From the NCBI GenBank assembly GCA_001247695.2, contig LGRX02035319.1, positions 1 to 64,000 of the forward strand: a DNA stretch of 64,000 bases, in the 5' to 3' direction. A model generated the notes under the pieces. The model was not told where the DNA came from and made no database searches. It worked only from the letters and a program-made list of their open reading frames with translations. The stretch is from Cymbomonas tetramitiformis (taxonomy: Eukaryota > Chlorophyta > Pyramimonadophyceae > Pyramimonadales > Pyramimonadaceae). Of this stretch, positions 10,867 to 20,937 are shown piece by piece. Both the position numbers and the translations under genes were made by a program. The number at the start of each line of letters is the position of its first letter. The first letter of the stretch is position 1.

Positions 10867-11090
10867 AATCGGCGACTAAGTGATCCCGCATGTGCGAGAT
10901 ATACGAAGCTGATTGGACCAAAAGTACACTACTCTTGCACGACCCGCGGTCCACTCACGACCAGGTACAAAAGCTCTTGCCCGACCCTTGAAGATTCATT
11001 TCCCCTTGTTTCTTTTAACATACGCACCTTCAACCATACCTTCAAACATCTGCTACTTACCTTGAAAGCATTGCCATCTGCAGGTATTAT
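10867..11090 (+). repeat. Duplicated upstream cassette, copy 2
   Basis: Near-identical to 9914-10140. It is followed by an extra ~100 bp with a TAGCTCCACATTTATCCTCAC stretch, also present before the third gene, so copies 2 and 3 come from a later duplication than copy 1. Confidence 0.7.
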
Positions 11091-11218
11091 AGCTCCACAT
11101 TTATCCTCACAATTTATATTTTCGACTTTTGCTATGGGCGACGCTCGCTTCAACTGCTAATCACCTTGCAAGCATTGTTATCTACAGGTATAAAATCCTG
11201 CAATATCGTGGCCACGTT

Positions 11219-11623
11219 ATGCCTTCAATTCTACGATTCGGAGTTTATGGGACACGCGATCGCGATGAAGCCACTGTAGACGCTATCAATACACATGGAA
11301 TGGTCCACATGCGATGTCCTCAATGCAATGTAGACAGCTGGATGATATGTAAGTTCTTAAACATCCCCTACGAGGACAGACATGTCCGACAGGACTTAGG
11401 GATCGTTTGGTGGCGCTACACCTGGAGAATTCGGAAATACATGTTTTTTGACCTTCAAGAACCGGAACTTTATCCCGACCAGAGCCCAATAGGGAACGAA
11501 TGGGTTACCCCAAGGACACTGGTCATTCCAATCGACGTCACTTGGGCGCTTATTATTCCGCGGCATCAACGAGAAGAGGAAATCGACCTATATTGCGTGC
11601 GATGCAATTGCCTTGACCAATAA
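11219..11623 (+). CDS. CxxC...CxxCxC small protein, copy 2 (134 aa)
   Basis: Encodes 134 residues beginning MPSILRFGVYGTRDRDE. CPQC near residue 35 and a terminal CVRCNC are candidate zinc ligands. The body is rich in Trp, Tyr and Arg. It is over 90% identical by eye to the next gene. A candidate AATAAA (11619-11624) overlaps the TAA stop. A GGTATAAAATCC at about 11188-11199 lies only ~20-30 bp before the ATG, so the leader would be very short if this is the TATA box. The family is not one I recognise. Confidence 0.6.
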   Translation: MPSILRFGVYGTRDRDEATVDAINTHGMVHMRCPQCNVDSWMICKFLNIPYEDRHVRQDLGIVWWRYTWRIRKYMFFDLQEPELYPDQSPIGNEWVTPRTLVIPIDVTWALIIPRHQREEEIDLYCVRCNCLDQ

Positions 11624-11643
11624 AGCTCTGCCATTTATGTTTT

Positions 11644-11795
11644 CCACTCACGACCAGGTACAAAAGCTCTTGCCCGACCCTTGAAGATTCATTTCCCCTT
11701 GTTTCTTCTAACATACGCACCTCCAACCATACCTTCAAACATCTGCTACTTACTACCTTGAAAGCATTGCCATCTGCAGGTATTATAGCTCCACA
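11644..11795 (+). repeat. Duplicated upstream cassette, copy 3 (shortened)
   Basis: Starts at CCACTCACGACCAGGTAC immediately after the second gene, lacking the first ~90 bp of copies 1 and 2. A four-base ACTT/ACTACC-type insertion distinguishes it near 11745-11760. It supplies the upstream region of the gene at 11924. Confidence 0.7.
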
Positions 11796-11923
11796 TTTAT
11801 CCTCACAATATATATATTTTCGACTTTTGCTATGGGTTTCGCACGACTTTCGCTTCAACTGCTAATCACCTTGCAAGCATTGTTATCTACAGGTATAAAA
11901 TCCTGCAACATCGTGGCCGCGTT

Positions 11924-12334
11924 ATGCCTTCAATTCTACGATTCGGAGTTTATGGGACACGCGATCGTGATGAAGACGCTGCAGACGCTATCAGTAAACA
12001 TGGAATGGTCCACCTGCGATGTCCTCAATGCAATGTAGACCGCTGGATGATATGTAAGTTCTTAAACACCCTCGAGGACAGACATACGGGACACCGACAG
12101 GACTTAGGGATCGTTTGGTGGCGCTATACCCGGAGAATTCGGAAATACATGTTTTTTGACCTTCAAGAACCGGAACTTTATCCCGACCAGAGCCCAATAG
12201 GGAACGAATGGGTTACCCCAAGGACACTGGTCATTCCAATCGACGTCACTTGGGCGCTTATTATGACGCGGCATCAACGAGATGAAGAGGAAATCGACCT
12301 ATATTGCGTGCGATGCAATTGCCTTGACCAATAA
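11924..12334 (+). CDS. CxxC...CxxCxC small protein, copy 3 (136 aa)
   Basis: Encodes 136 residues, nearly identical to the 11219 protein. Differences cluster at DEDAADAISK near the start, an altered loop (LEDRHTGHRQ in place of YEDRHVRQ) and one extra acidic residue near the end. All in-frame indels are multiples of three, which argues for selection on the protein. AATAAA at 12330-12335 again overlaps the stop. The same GGTATAAAATCC precedes it. Confidence 0.6.
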   Translation: MPSILRFGVYGTRDRDEDAADAISKHGMVHLRCPQCNVDRWMICKFLNTLEDRHTGHRQDLGIVWWRYTRRIRKYMFFDLQEPELYPDQSPIGNEWVTPRTLVIPIDVTWALIMTRHQRDEEEIDLYCVRCNCLDQ

Positions 12335-12958
12335 AGCTCTGCCATTTATGTTCTCCGATAGAGCGTCAACATTGCGGTCAACGTTACCTCGCTATCGAGG
12401 GAATTAAAACCTACAAGTGCCGCAAATAATTGTGGATTGAAGATATAGATTCCAATGTATCAGCAATATAGTAGCCTTAGCACTGTGAAATGATCGAAAT
12501 CTCTTGCCTAGAAGACATCATAGACAAATATTTGGTGTATTTTGAATAAATTTGTATGATGATATAGATTTGTGTATCATATGCTAGTACCCATCTCAGT
12601 TGCAACTTATTTTACGGGAATTGAAGCACCTGAATACGCACATTCATAAACGTGTACCGTGCATGCTGGCCTAAATTGCACATGGATGTACCCATATTTG
12701 CATACTTGTACATGATATGCACGCATATGAACAAAAATGCAACAAAAAATCTACCGGGACTCGCCGAGTACGAAAGCATCATGCACAAATAAATAATTTG
12801 AGTAATATTTTGTAATAAAAATTGCGGGACGACTTACGTGTCGCTTACGTGTCGCTTACGTGTCGCTTACGTGGCACATTTCAGATGACGTGGCAATAAC
12901 TTTTAGACGACGAAAATTGTGTCAAAATGAAGGTTTTTAGACGACGATCGAGATTCAT
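12335..12958. other. Spacer between convergent genes, with downstream cassette copy 2
   Basis: Contains the second copy of the downstream cassette (12513-12705). It also has an 11-bp tandem array with ACGTG cores (12833-12876) and a direct repeat TTTTAGACGACGA near 12900 and 12935. No coding sequence. Confidence 0.5.
12833..12876 (+). repeat. 11-bp array of ACGTG motifs
   Basis: CTTACGTGTCG repeats three times exactly (12833, 12844, 12855), followed by a fourth changed unit CTTACGTGGCA; a further GACGTGGCA lies downstream. Four regularly spaced G-box-like ACGTG cores could bind bZIP or bHLH factors. The location, at the 3' ends of two convergent genes, makes a promoter role uncertain. Confidence 0.5.
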
Positions 12959-15900
12959 TTATTCCCAATAGTCTGTTGCGAGCAGCTGGGGTTGCGCGAG
13001 CAGCTGCGGCGGTTGCGCGAATAGCTGGGGTTGCGCGAATAGCTGGGGTTGCGCGAGCAATTGTGGTTGCAGCTGGTAGGATTGCTGAAGCTGCGAGAGC
13101 TGCTGGAGCTGCTGAAGTTGTTGCAGCTGTTGAAGCTGCTGGAGTTCTTGCAGCTGTTGAAGCTGCTGAGGCTGCTGCACCGGTTGAAGCTGTTGGGGCT
13201 GCAGCAACGGTTGAAGCTGCTGGAGCTGCTGCATCTGTTGAAGCTGCTGGGGTAGCTGCACCTGTTGAAGCTGAGACTGGGGCTGCGAGAGTTGCTGCGG
13301 CTGCAGGGGCTGCGAGAGTTGCTGCAGCTGCAGGGGCTGCTGCGGCTGTTGCAGCTGCTGGGGCGGCAGCACCTGTTGAAGCTGAGACTGGGGCTGCGGG
13401 AGTTGCTGCAGCTGCAAGGGCTGCTGCGGTTGTTGAAGCTGCTGAGGCGGCAGCACCTGTTGAAGCTGAGACGGGGGCTGCGGGAGTTGCTGCAGCTGCA
13501 AGGGCTGCTGCGGCTGTTGAAGCTGCTGAGGCGGCAGCACCTGCTGAAACTGCTGGGGCTGCAGCGCCTGATGAACCTGAGCCTGTGACTGTGGGAGTTG
13601 CTGCAGGTGCTGGGCCAGGAGGAGTTCCTCCTGCTGCTGGGCCTGCGGGACGCCCTGACGAACTGCTTCCAGACCTGAGATCTCACCCTCCGTCCCTTGC
13701 TCCGCCGTGGGCGTCGCCGACGCCACAGGTGCCGGACGCGGTTCCTCGGAGGCCGGCACTTGCGGCAGGAGCGTCTCCAAACTAGCGCGCTCCAGCTCTA
13801 AGCGCCGGTCCAGTGCGCTCTGCTGTCTCTGCTCCAACGCTTCCAAGCTCCGACCAAACTCCTCTCCCTGCTTCCTCAACAGCTCCTCCAGCTGTTCACT
13901 CGTCACGCCCACCTGCACAGGTCCACTTCTTCCTTCCTCTACATACACCTGCGCCGCCTGTGATAGTGACAGCACCCCACTGCCGACACTTGACCTCCGG
14001 CCTCGAGAACGACCACCTCCAGCTTTCCCCGTGCCTTTCCCCGTGCCAGCATCAAGTGCCCTACCCGACACGTCGCTCGGTGCTTGGCTCCCCCTTCGGT
14101 GTGGAACGGCCAGGTGCGCAGGCGCGGCAACCCGCTTCTGCAAGGTGTGGCCGTCAGCCAAATCCGACCTCATGCGCTTCCTTCCTTTCACCGCCTGAGA
14201 CGCAATTGTCTCAGGCGGTGCAGCATCCTCCGTGACCGTATCCCCCTCGGAACCCGCGCCCCCACGGCTAGGGGCAACGGATGCCGCGTCCTTGTCGACG
14301 AAGAGGTAGTCGTCACGGGTAACGCTGGGTCCTAACTCCACCCGGTCCGCCGTATTGACCTGCCTCAACGGGGCCGTGACGGACACGCCCTCCTGGAAGC
14401 CCTTCGTTTTTTCCACGGCAATCTGTTGAGGCACGAACTTCCGGAGGACCTGGAACACTTTGTCGATCTGCTCGTTGTCACGGAAGTAAGCCTCCCCTCG
14501 GGCTTTGTCCGTTACGCCCACGTTCAGCTTGTTCATGCGGAAGGTGTGAAACATCTCCGGGTCGGCGTTCGGCCCATCGATTGGCCCCCCGCAATGGACA
14601 AACCACCCTTTATTCTTTATGTGCAGGATTGAGCCTACCACATACCCCCCCGAGTGACCCTGGTGAAACACCACTCCGCCGTACGAGAATTTCCCGTTCG
14701 ATTTCTCGGCGTATCCCTCCTTCCCACCAAAGCCGTCGCCATACACATACCGCGGCCTAAAGTTAATGTACTTGTTGTACGAGTGAACACGTTGCGGCAG
14801 ATCCAGGTCCTCCCACCGAGGCTTCCGCTGATGGCCACCTACGGGCAATGCCTGTGCGGGAGTGTTCGTGGGTTGCTCCGCCGATCCCAACGGCGCGTCC
14901 GGTACCACCCCCGCGGTCTCGGGTGCGGGCACCTCCGTGCTCGTGGGGGCGGGAGCATCCGCGGGTTGAGCCGCCGCTCCCGACGGCTCCTCTACACCCC
15001 CCGCGGGTTGCTCCGCCGATCCCGACGGCGCGTCCGGTACCACCCCCGCGGTCTTGGGTGCGGGCACCTCCGTGCTCGTGGGGGCGGGAGCATCCGCGGG
15101 TTGAGCCGTCCCTCCCGACGGCGCGTTCACTACCAGCCCTGCGGTGTCGGGTGCGGGCACCTCCGTGCTGGTGGGGGCGGGAGCATGCGCGGGTTGCTCC
15201 GTCCCTCCCGACGGCTCCTCTCCACCCCCGCGAACGCCCTCGGGTGTGGCCGCTTCAAGGGGTGGGGGAGCCGATGCCGAGAACTCCGAGAGCATGGACA
15301 AGGCAGGTGCCGGAGTGTCCGCGGGTTGCTCCGCCGATCCCGACGGCGCGTCCGGTACCACCCCCGCGGTCTTGGGTGCGGGCACCTCCGTGCTCGTGGG
15401 GGCGGGAGCATCCGCGGGTTGAGCCGTCCCTCCCGACGGCGCGTTCACTACCAGCCCTGCGGTGTCGGGTGCGGGCACCTCCGTGCTGGTGGGGGCGGGA
15501 GCATGCGCGGGTTGCTCCGCCCCTCCCGACGGCCCCTCTACACCCACCCGAACGCCCTCGGGTGTGGCCGCTTGAACAAGGGGCGGGGGCCGCGCCGACG
15601 GCACCGCAAGCAACGGCAAACTGTTCTCGAGCGCGCCTTCCAGCAGCATGGCACCATGTTTTGCGAGGTTCACAGCGTCTCTCTCGGCTTGGGAGGTTGG
15701 GTAGACCGTGCGCTTCGCCATGCACTCCGGCCTACCACAATTGTTCACCTCTTCAATGCCTTTGGCTACCATGCACACGTTATGGTAGCTAGCCTTGCAG
15801 TGCGAGCACCTGTGGACACCACGTGCATCGTCCTTCTCGCATATGAAGCAGGACTCATCTGGTGCTGGCGGTGGGGGTGAGGGCGGAGCCGTGGCGAGCC

Positions 15901-16555
15901 CACCTAATTCATAGAACACCAAAACCAAGCACGTTTACACAAGTAGGACGAGAAACATAAATAGAACTAAAAACTCATTACAACGTTATATTATTGGACC
16001 ACTTTGAAAAATGTGCTCACCAGCGTCGCCGGTCTTCAGCGCGCTAGTAGGCCAGTCCAAGGACTTTCTTCGAGAACTCTGCGCTTCCTTGGCCAAGCCC
16101 GCCAACGCGCGGGGAGCGTCAATTGAGGCCAGCGTTTTAACGGTGGCCTCGGTGGCATCTTCCGCCACTTCACTAGCAGTACACTCTGATCGCTGCTCGC
16201 ACTCCTTGCGCCCACAGTTCTTTTGATTTGTGAGCAAACCACAATCGCCAGTCCCGAATTTTCGCTGACATGAAGGATGGAAACCACCTCCACAAACACC
16301 ACAAGTCATGATGCTCGCGCTTTTCTTGCAATAAACGCACTTCCCCGGCCGAGGACCACACTGCTTGCATATTACTCCAACCTCCTCATTGCTAGAACAC
16401 GCGAAATGAAAGTAGCCCTGGCACGTCTTGCATTGGATCTTCGGTACAATAGTTCTCGGGACCGCACAATCGCGGACCACACATTTCACTACATTCTCTT
16501 CTTTCTTCTTCGCAATAGCTTTCACAACAGCCTGTTTTCCACGGTTCGCCCCCAT
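12959..16555 (-). CDS. Three-PHD-finger protein with Gln/Leu-rich C-terminus
   Basis: Two exons, 16555-16021 and 15903-12959, joined by a 117-bp intron in matching phase, give 1,159 residues from ATG 16553-16555. Exon 1 carries two Cys4-His-Cys3-like fingers (C-x2-C-x-GYFHFAC and C-x2-C-x3-GFHPSC). Exon 2 opens with a third (CFICEKDD...CSHC...YHNVCM). Such PHD-type fingers usually read histone tails. Then come Pro/Ala/Thr/Glu-rich direct repeats of about 40 residues (coding 14840-15560), and a region YGDGFGGKEGYAEKSNGKFS...GWFVHCGG that I do not recognise. Last is a long tail of LQQPQQPLQLQQLPQ-type repeats. It is divergent from the transposase gene at 17761, so it may be an accessory protein of the same element or an unrelated chromatin gene. 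Confidence 0.7.
12975..13610 (-). repeat. Gln/Leu/Pro-coding trinucleotide-rich repeat
   Basis: The last ~210 codons of the PHD gene are built from CAG/CTG-rich units, including near-perfect ~78-bp repeats around 13345-13545. The opposite strand reads as a long Ala-rich frame only because CAG/CTG repeats are open in several frames. Confidence 0.8.
14840..15560 (-). repeat. Coding repeats of Pro/Ala/Thr/Glu-rich units
   Basis: Units of about 120 bp, encoding PSGGTAQPADAPAPTSTEVP and similar sequence, recur five to six times. A larger ~315-bp block (about 15000-15240) recurs almost exactly at about 15320-15560. The repeats lie between the third PHD finger and the unrecognised conserved region. 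Confidence 0.8.
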
Positions 16556-16624
16556 GTTTCTGGGGCAAGGTGTTAACGTGCTACTTACTCTTAGGTTTCA
16601 GGAGCATAAGTCAATTCAGTAAAG

Positions 16625-17385
16625 GCGGAGTCTTGGGCCTTCAAGTCCGTCCAGAACTCCAAAGCGCCACATCACCATGCACATACAAATATCCCACGCA
16701 AAAATATTTCGCTGTGGAACCCTAACAGATTTGGAGTCCGTCGATAAAACTTGATCGAACTCCAAAGCGCCACATCACGATGCACACAACATTATGTCAC
16801 GGATATAAATTATGATGTGGAGCGCTGACAGATTTGGAGTCCGTCGATAAAACTTGATCGAACTCCAAAGCGCCACATCAAGATGCACATAACATTATGT
16901 CACGGATATAAATTATGATGTGGAACGCTGACAGATTTGGAGTCCGTCGATAAAACTTGATCGAACTCCAAAGCGCCACATCACGATGCACACAACATTA
17001 TGCCACCGATATAAATTATGATGTGGAGCGCTGACAGATTTGGAGTCCGTCGATAAAACTTGATCGAACTCCAAAGCGCCACATCACGATGCACACAACA
17101 TTATGTCACGGATATAAATTATGATGTGGAGCGCTGACAGATTTGGAGTCCGTCGATAAAACTTGATCGAACTCCAAAGCGCCACATCAAGATGCACATA
17201 ACATTATGTCACGGATATAAATTATGATGTGGAACGCTGACAGATTTGGAGTCCGTCGATAAAACTTGATCGAACTCCAAAGCGCCACATCACGATGCAC
17301 ACAACATTATGCCACCGATATAAATTATGATGTGGAGCGCTGACAGATTTGGTGAACTCCAAAGCGCCACATCATGAAGCACTCC
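16625..17385. repeat. 103-bp satellite with 309-bp higher-order unit
   Basis: GATTTGGAG starts at 16728, 16831, 16934, 17037, 17140 and 17243, and GATTTGG at 17346, all exactly 103 bp apart. Diagnostic bases sort the monomers into three types in the order A-B-C-A-B-C: CACGATGCACACAAC with GTCACGG, then CAAGATGCACATAAC, then CACGATGCACACAAC with GCCACCG. Each monomer has imperfect inverted ends (ACTCCAAAGCGCCACATC against GATGTGG...TTTGGAGT), as in a small foldback element. The array sits between two divergent genes. Confidence 0.9.
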
Positions 17386-17760
17386 ACGCCATTTCGAAGT
17401 GAAACGCGTTCGTATTCTTCAAGAATGTGACCGGTGATGGAAGTGCGAGGAAGCTCATGCCCTCGCACGAATATATTTCATGTATATTTGATATGTGGTT
17501 AGCGTGGTAGAAACGACAACGATATGGGTGGGACGAAGCGGCGCCCCAATCCGACAAGCTTCAACGGTGCGGTTGTACTTTATTTGTAAAGAGCCCGAAG
17601 CTATTATGAACTATTATGATCTGTGACAAAATGCGTGAGAACGACTGTTGAGGAGTGCGCATACCTTTTTGTAGCAGGGGTGCACATCGTGGAAGGCCGC
17701 GTGAAGTTCACCGTGGTTCGGGATGATCGACGTTGGCTACTAGGGCAGTTATGTGGAATC
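17386..17760. other. Upstream region of the DDE-like gene
   Basis: The reading frame of the transposase is open from about 17623, but the first in-frame ATG is 17761, so 17623-17760 may be 5' UTR or belong to an earlier exon. No TATA box or splice site can be fixed with confidence. Confidence 0.3.
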
Positions 17761-20700
17761 ATGCATGTCATTCTAGCTATGAGCGTCTTTTTAGCTTTGT
17801 GCGGCTCAGACGCGAGCTACAATCCTGGACCAGACTGGGATATCCCGCCAATTCTTATGGACTTGCTACCTCTTCTAGTAGAAGTAGGCGACTCCGCACG
17901 CACCATACCTCTTGGAGTGTGGCCCCTACCGCAAGAAGCTATGCCGACGCTTCGACACTTGGTTACCAAGTTGGATTCGGTGTGCGATATTTGGGCGTCT
18001 GCACGAGCTGAGGCGACTTCCACGCCCTTGCGCAATTGTCAGATTCCTGACAGCTCAGACAAAGAGGAATGTTCTTCTCCAGACGAACTGGACACTTCGC
18101 GCGAAGTGTCCAAAGGAGGGATAGAGGGGCAAGAAGATGGTTTGCGTCGGTCGCTGACACGTCACGAAGTTGACAGACCACAGGAATACACGCCACTGAA
18201 GCGAGGAAACAGGAACCACTGGATAGGGAAGATGAGCGAGATGTTTAGTAGGTCCCCAAACCGCATCGCTTCAGCGGTGAGGGGGTACATTGAAACGCTG
18301 CCAAAGGAAGTGGCAGTAGGTGTACTGCAACGCTGTCGCGCAGCGTTGTTCGGTGATACAGAAATGGCGAAGACCAAAGCTATGGACTGCATTCTAGAAA
18401 ACCTGGTTGCGGTCTTTGGGGCGCTGTCGAGTAGGAATTCTAACTTGAACGAGGAGCACAAGCTTGCAGTGGCGGCCGCAGTGTTTGGCGAGAACATGCA
18501 AGAGGGGCAAGTGTTAACCGCAGCGACAACAATGTTAGGCGTGCATAAGCGTGTAGGATATGCGGGCTTCACGGGGCATAAAAACATGCTGGCGGGTGCG
18601 AGGGTGGGCAATGCCGAGCGTGCACGAAGGAGCTTGCACGTGGGTGTGACGCGCCCCAAGCGACGTGGGCGTCGTTCGGTGTGCATGGCGGAAGCCACTT
18701 GTGCACTCATCCGCGACTTTTGGTTGCACCCGGACAACACGCGCGTGAGTCCTTGTAAGAAGGACGTGGTGTTGGCAAGATATCCACACACGGGGAAGCT
18801 TAAGACGCCCCGTGAGTACGTTAGCAAGCATTGGCTTGAGGCTTCGCAACTAGTGGTGTACCGGAGATTTGTGGCGAAATATCCAAGCGTGAAGGTGGGG
18901 CAAAGGTCGTTTGAGAAGGCGGGAGTTTGCAAACCGCACAATGTGGTACGGTTGACAAGAAGGGACAACATCTCTTGTTGTTGTAGGTATCACGAGGACA
19001 TGCGCATGGTGCTTAAAGGGTTCGACGAAGCACGGGAGGCGGTGCACAAGAAGTGCCCGTGCAAGGATAAGAAGTGTTGCCCCCGAGTGCCACGGACGGC
19101 GGAGGAAAAGAGGGAGAGCGCGGTGGGTGCGCCGACGGGGCAAGTGTGTGGCATCGTGAAGGCGGGGAAGTCTACCTCCACGTTCGCGGAGAGTCTGTTG
19201 TGCCCGCGTGAAGGGGATAAGCACCGCATAGAGTGCCTGTTGCAAACCTGCAAACAGTGCGGAGGTTTGAAGAACTTTAAAGTGTGCGAGAAGGAGGTGC
19301 AATATGCGGAGGAGGTGAGGTGGTCGTGCTATGAGACTCTGAGTACGGGCAAGTACGACGACGAAGGGAAAGAGGTTAGGAGGTTGCAGTTTTTGCAGAA
19401 GAAGACGAAATTGGGGGCGTTGATATCTAAGCTGCAAACGTTGTTGCTGGGGCACGAACCGGGGAAGTCGCCAAACTGTCGGTGCAATGGACGCTTTCTG
19501 TGCGAGGACGCGGCGTCGGAATCGTGGAAGTGGCGGAGGCTAAATGGCGTCGGGGACTGCCCGTTTTTGCGTCCCTATGCTTACCATACATTCATGGCCT
19601 TGCACCAGCACCGTCAATTTAAGACGTGTATCACGGATTTGCCGTTGGGGCATACGGCGTGGTGTTTCGACTTCTCCGAGAACCATTCGTTGAACATCCC
19701 GAGGGAAGTTCAGAGTTTGCACTGGGTGGTGAAGCAGGCTACTGTGTTGGTGTGTGTATTATGGCGGCACGCGTGCAAGGAAGTCGATGGGGTAGAGTCC
19801 ACGGCGGAGAACCCGGTTGTGATAAAGGACTATGTGTACTTTATCAGTGATGACCGCAAGCATGATCACAGATTCATTCAGTACATGCGAGAGGTGATCA
19901 TCAAGGAGTACTTTGAGAAAAGGGGGATTCCGAAGCCAATATTTATTCACGAATGGGCGGATGGTTGTGCGGGGCAGAACAAGTGCGCGGCGGGATTCGC
20001 GGACGTGGGAAACAGCAAAATGGAATGGTCGCTGGGGATTCCTTGTCAGCGGAACTTCTTTGAGACGGCGCATGCTAAAGGGGAGCAGGACGGAGCGGGG
20101 GCACACGTGAAGCATGCAGCGGCGGTGGCGGTAATTTCGGAGGGTGACAAATGGTATGGGAAGATCTTGTGTGCGGCCGATCTCTATGCTTTTTGTGTGG
20201 AGAGGTTGCGCACACGCGCGGACACCAGCTACACGAAGTCGAGGGCCGCATTCAATCAACGATTTTTTTATCTAGTTCCCGAGGACGCGACGAAAGAGGT
20301 GGCGGGAGGTTTGTCGGCGGTTGATCACACGGCGCGCATCGCATACAAATCTTTGGAGCGCACTTTGCAACTGCATTCGGTGCGATCGGGCGTGGAGGGG
20401 AAGTTGCTGGTGCGCGACAGGACATGCTATTGCGTGTCATGCTATGCGGAATGTGTGTCGTCCATGCCGACGTCCGAGAACTGTTTGGAGAGCTCGCATG
20501 TGGATTTGTGGAGGGAGGTGGAATTGACGCCCGCAACGGGTGCGGACGCGGCAAGGGTGCGGGAGTTGGTGGAGGAGTATGCGAGTGATGTGAGTGTAGC
20601 GGTGCGGCGCGGATGCATCATCGCGGTCCACCGAGACCCGGCGGACCGCACACACGCCTACTACTTGGTGAAGGCGTTATCCGCCGTGACGGAGGTTGGA

Positions 20701-20937
20701 CCTAGGGGGCGCCGAGATGACTATGGGCAATATTTTGCCCCGGGAGAATTTGTGGTTTCGGGGAGGTACTTTGAATGGGAAGATGCCGATGTGAGAGATG
20801 ACTACATACTAGACACAAGTAAAAAGTGCTTGATCTCTTGTGAAGCCGTGCGTGCAACCGATGTGCGCCTAGTTAAAAGAGGGGATGTGTACAAGATGCC
20901 TGCTGCCGAGCATGAGCGCGTGTTATCACTGTTGTAA
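17761..20937 (+). CDS. RNase H-fold / DDE-like transposase protein with 2A-like N-terminus
   Basis: One exon, 1,058 residues from the first in-frame ATG. Residues 1-15 are hydrophobic and lead into SDASYNPGP (residues 16-24), a degenerate 2A-like motif. The C-terminal half has the order typical of an RNase H-fold transposase family known to me from invertebrate and plant repeats: CFDFSENHSL, then YFISDDRKHDH, then HEWADGCAGQNKCAA, then FFETAHAKGEQDGAGAHVKHA. These carry the conserved acidic residues. Upstream, CCCRYHEDM and CPCKDKKCCP form Cys-rich clusters that could bind zinc. A TGTAA overlaps the stop codon. No frameshift or stop interrupts it, so it may be active or recently so. The exact superfamily is unassigned. 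Confidence 0.65.
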   Translation: MHVILAMSVFLALCGSDASYNPGPDWDIPPILMDLLPLLVEVGDSARTIPLGVWPLPQEAMPTLRHLVTKLDSVCDIWASARAEATSTPLRNCQIPDSSDKEECSSPDELDTSREVSKGGIEGQEDGLRRSLTRHEVDRPQEYTPLKRGNRNHWIGKMSEMFSRSPNRIASAVRGYIETLPKEVAVGVLQRCRAALFGDTEMAKTKAMDCILENLVAVFGALSSRNSNLNEEHKLAVAAAVFGENMQEGQVLTAATTMLGVHKRVGYAGFTGHKNMLAGARVGNAERARRSLHVGVTRPKRRGRRSVCMAEATCALIRDFWLHPDNTRVSPCKKDVVLARYPHTGKLKTPREYVSKHWLEASQLVVYRRFVAKYPSVKVGQRSFEKAGVCKPHNVVRLTRRDNISCCCRYHEDMRMVLKGFDEAREAVHKKCPCKDKKCCPRVPRTAEEKRESAVGAPTGQVCGIVKAGKSTSTFAESLLCPREGDKHRIECLLQTCKQCGGLKNFKVCEKEVQYAEEVRWSCYETLSTGKYDDEGKEVRRLQFLQKKTKLGALISKLQTLLLGHEPGKSPNCRCNGRFLCEDAASESWKWRRLNGVGDCPFLRPYAYHTFMALHQHRQFKTCITDLPLGHTAWCFDFSENHSLNIPREVQSLHWVVKQATVLVCVLWRHACKEVDGVESTAENPVVIKDYVYFISDDRKHDHRFIQYMREVIIKEYFEKRGIPKPIFIHEWADGCAGQNKCAAGFADVGNSKMEWSLGIPCQRNFFETAHAKGEQDGAGAHVKHAAAVAVISEGDKWYGKILCAADLYAFCVERLRTRADTSYTKSRAAFNQRFFYLVPEDATKEVAGGLSAVDHTARIAYKSLERTLQLHSVRSGVEGKLLVRDRTCYCVSCYAECVSSMPTSENCLESSHVDLWREVELTPATGADAARVRELVEEYASDVSVAVRRGCIIAVHRDPADRTHAYYLVKALSAVTEVGPRGRRDDYGQYFAPGEFVVSGRYFEWEDADVRDDYILDTSKKCLISCEAVRATDVRLVKRGDVYKMPAAEHERVLSLL

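Noticed and set aside
12976..13785. Plus-strand Ala-rich open frame of 269 codons
   Set aside because: Antisense shadow of the CAG/CTG-rich Gln/Leu tail of the minus-strand PHD gene; low-complexity triplet repeats are open in several frames.
14654..15880. Plus-strand frame of 408 codons rich in Arg and Pro
   Set aside because: Antisense of the Pro/Ala repeats of the PHD gene; it follows the same DNA period and has no independent start or domain.
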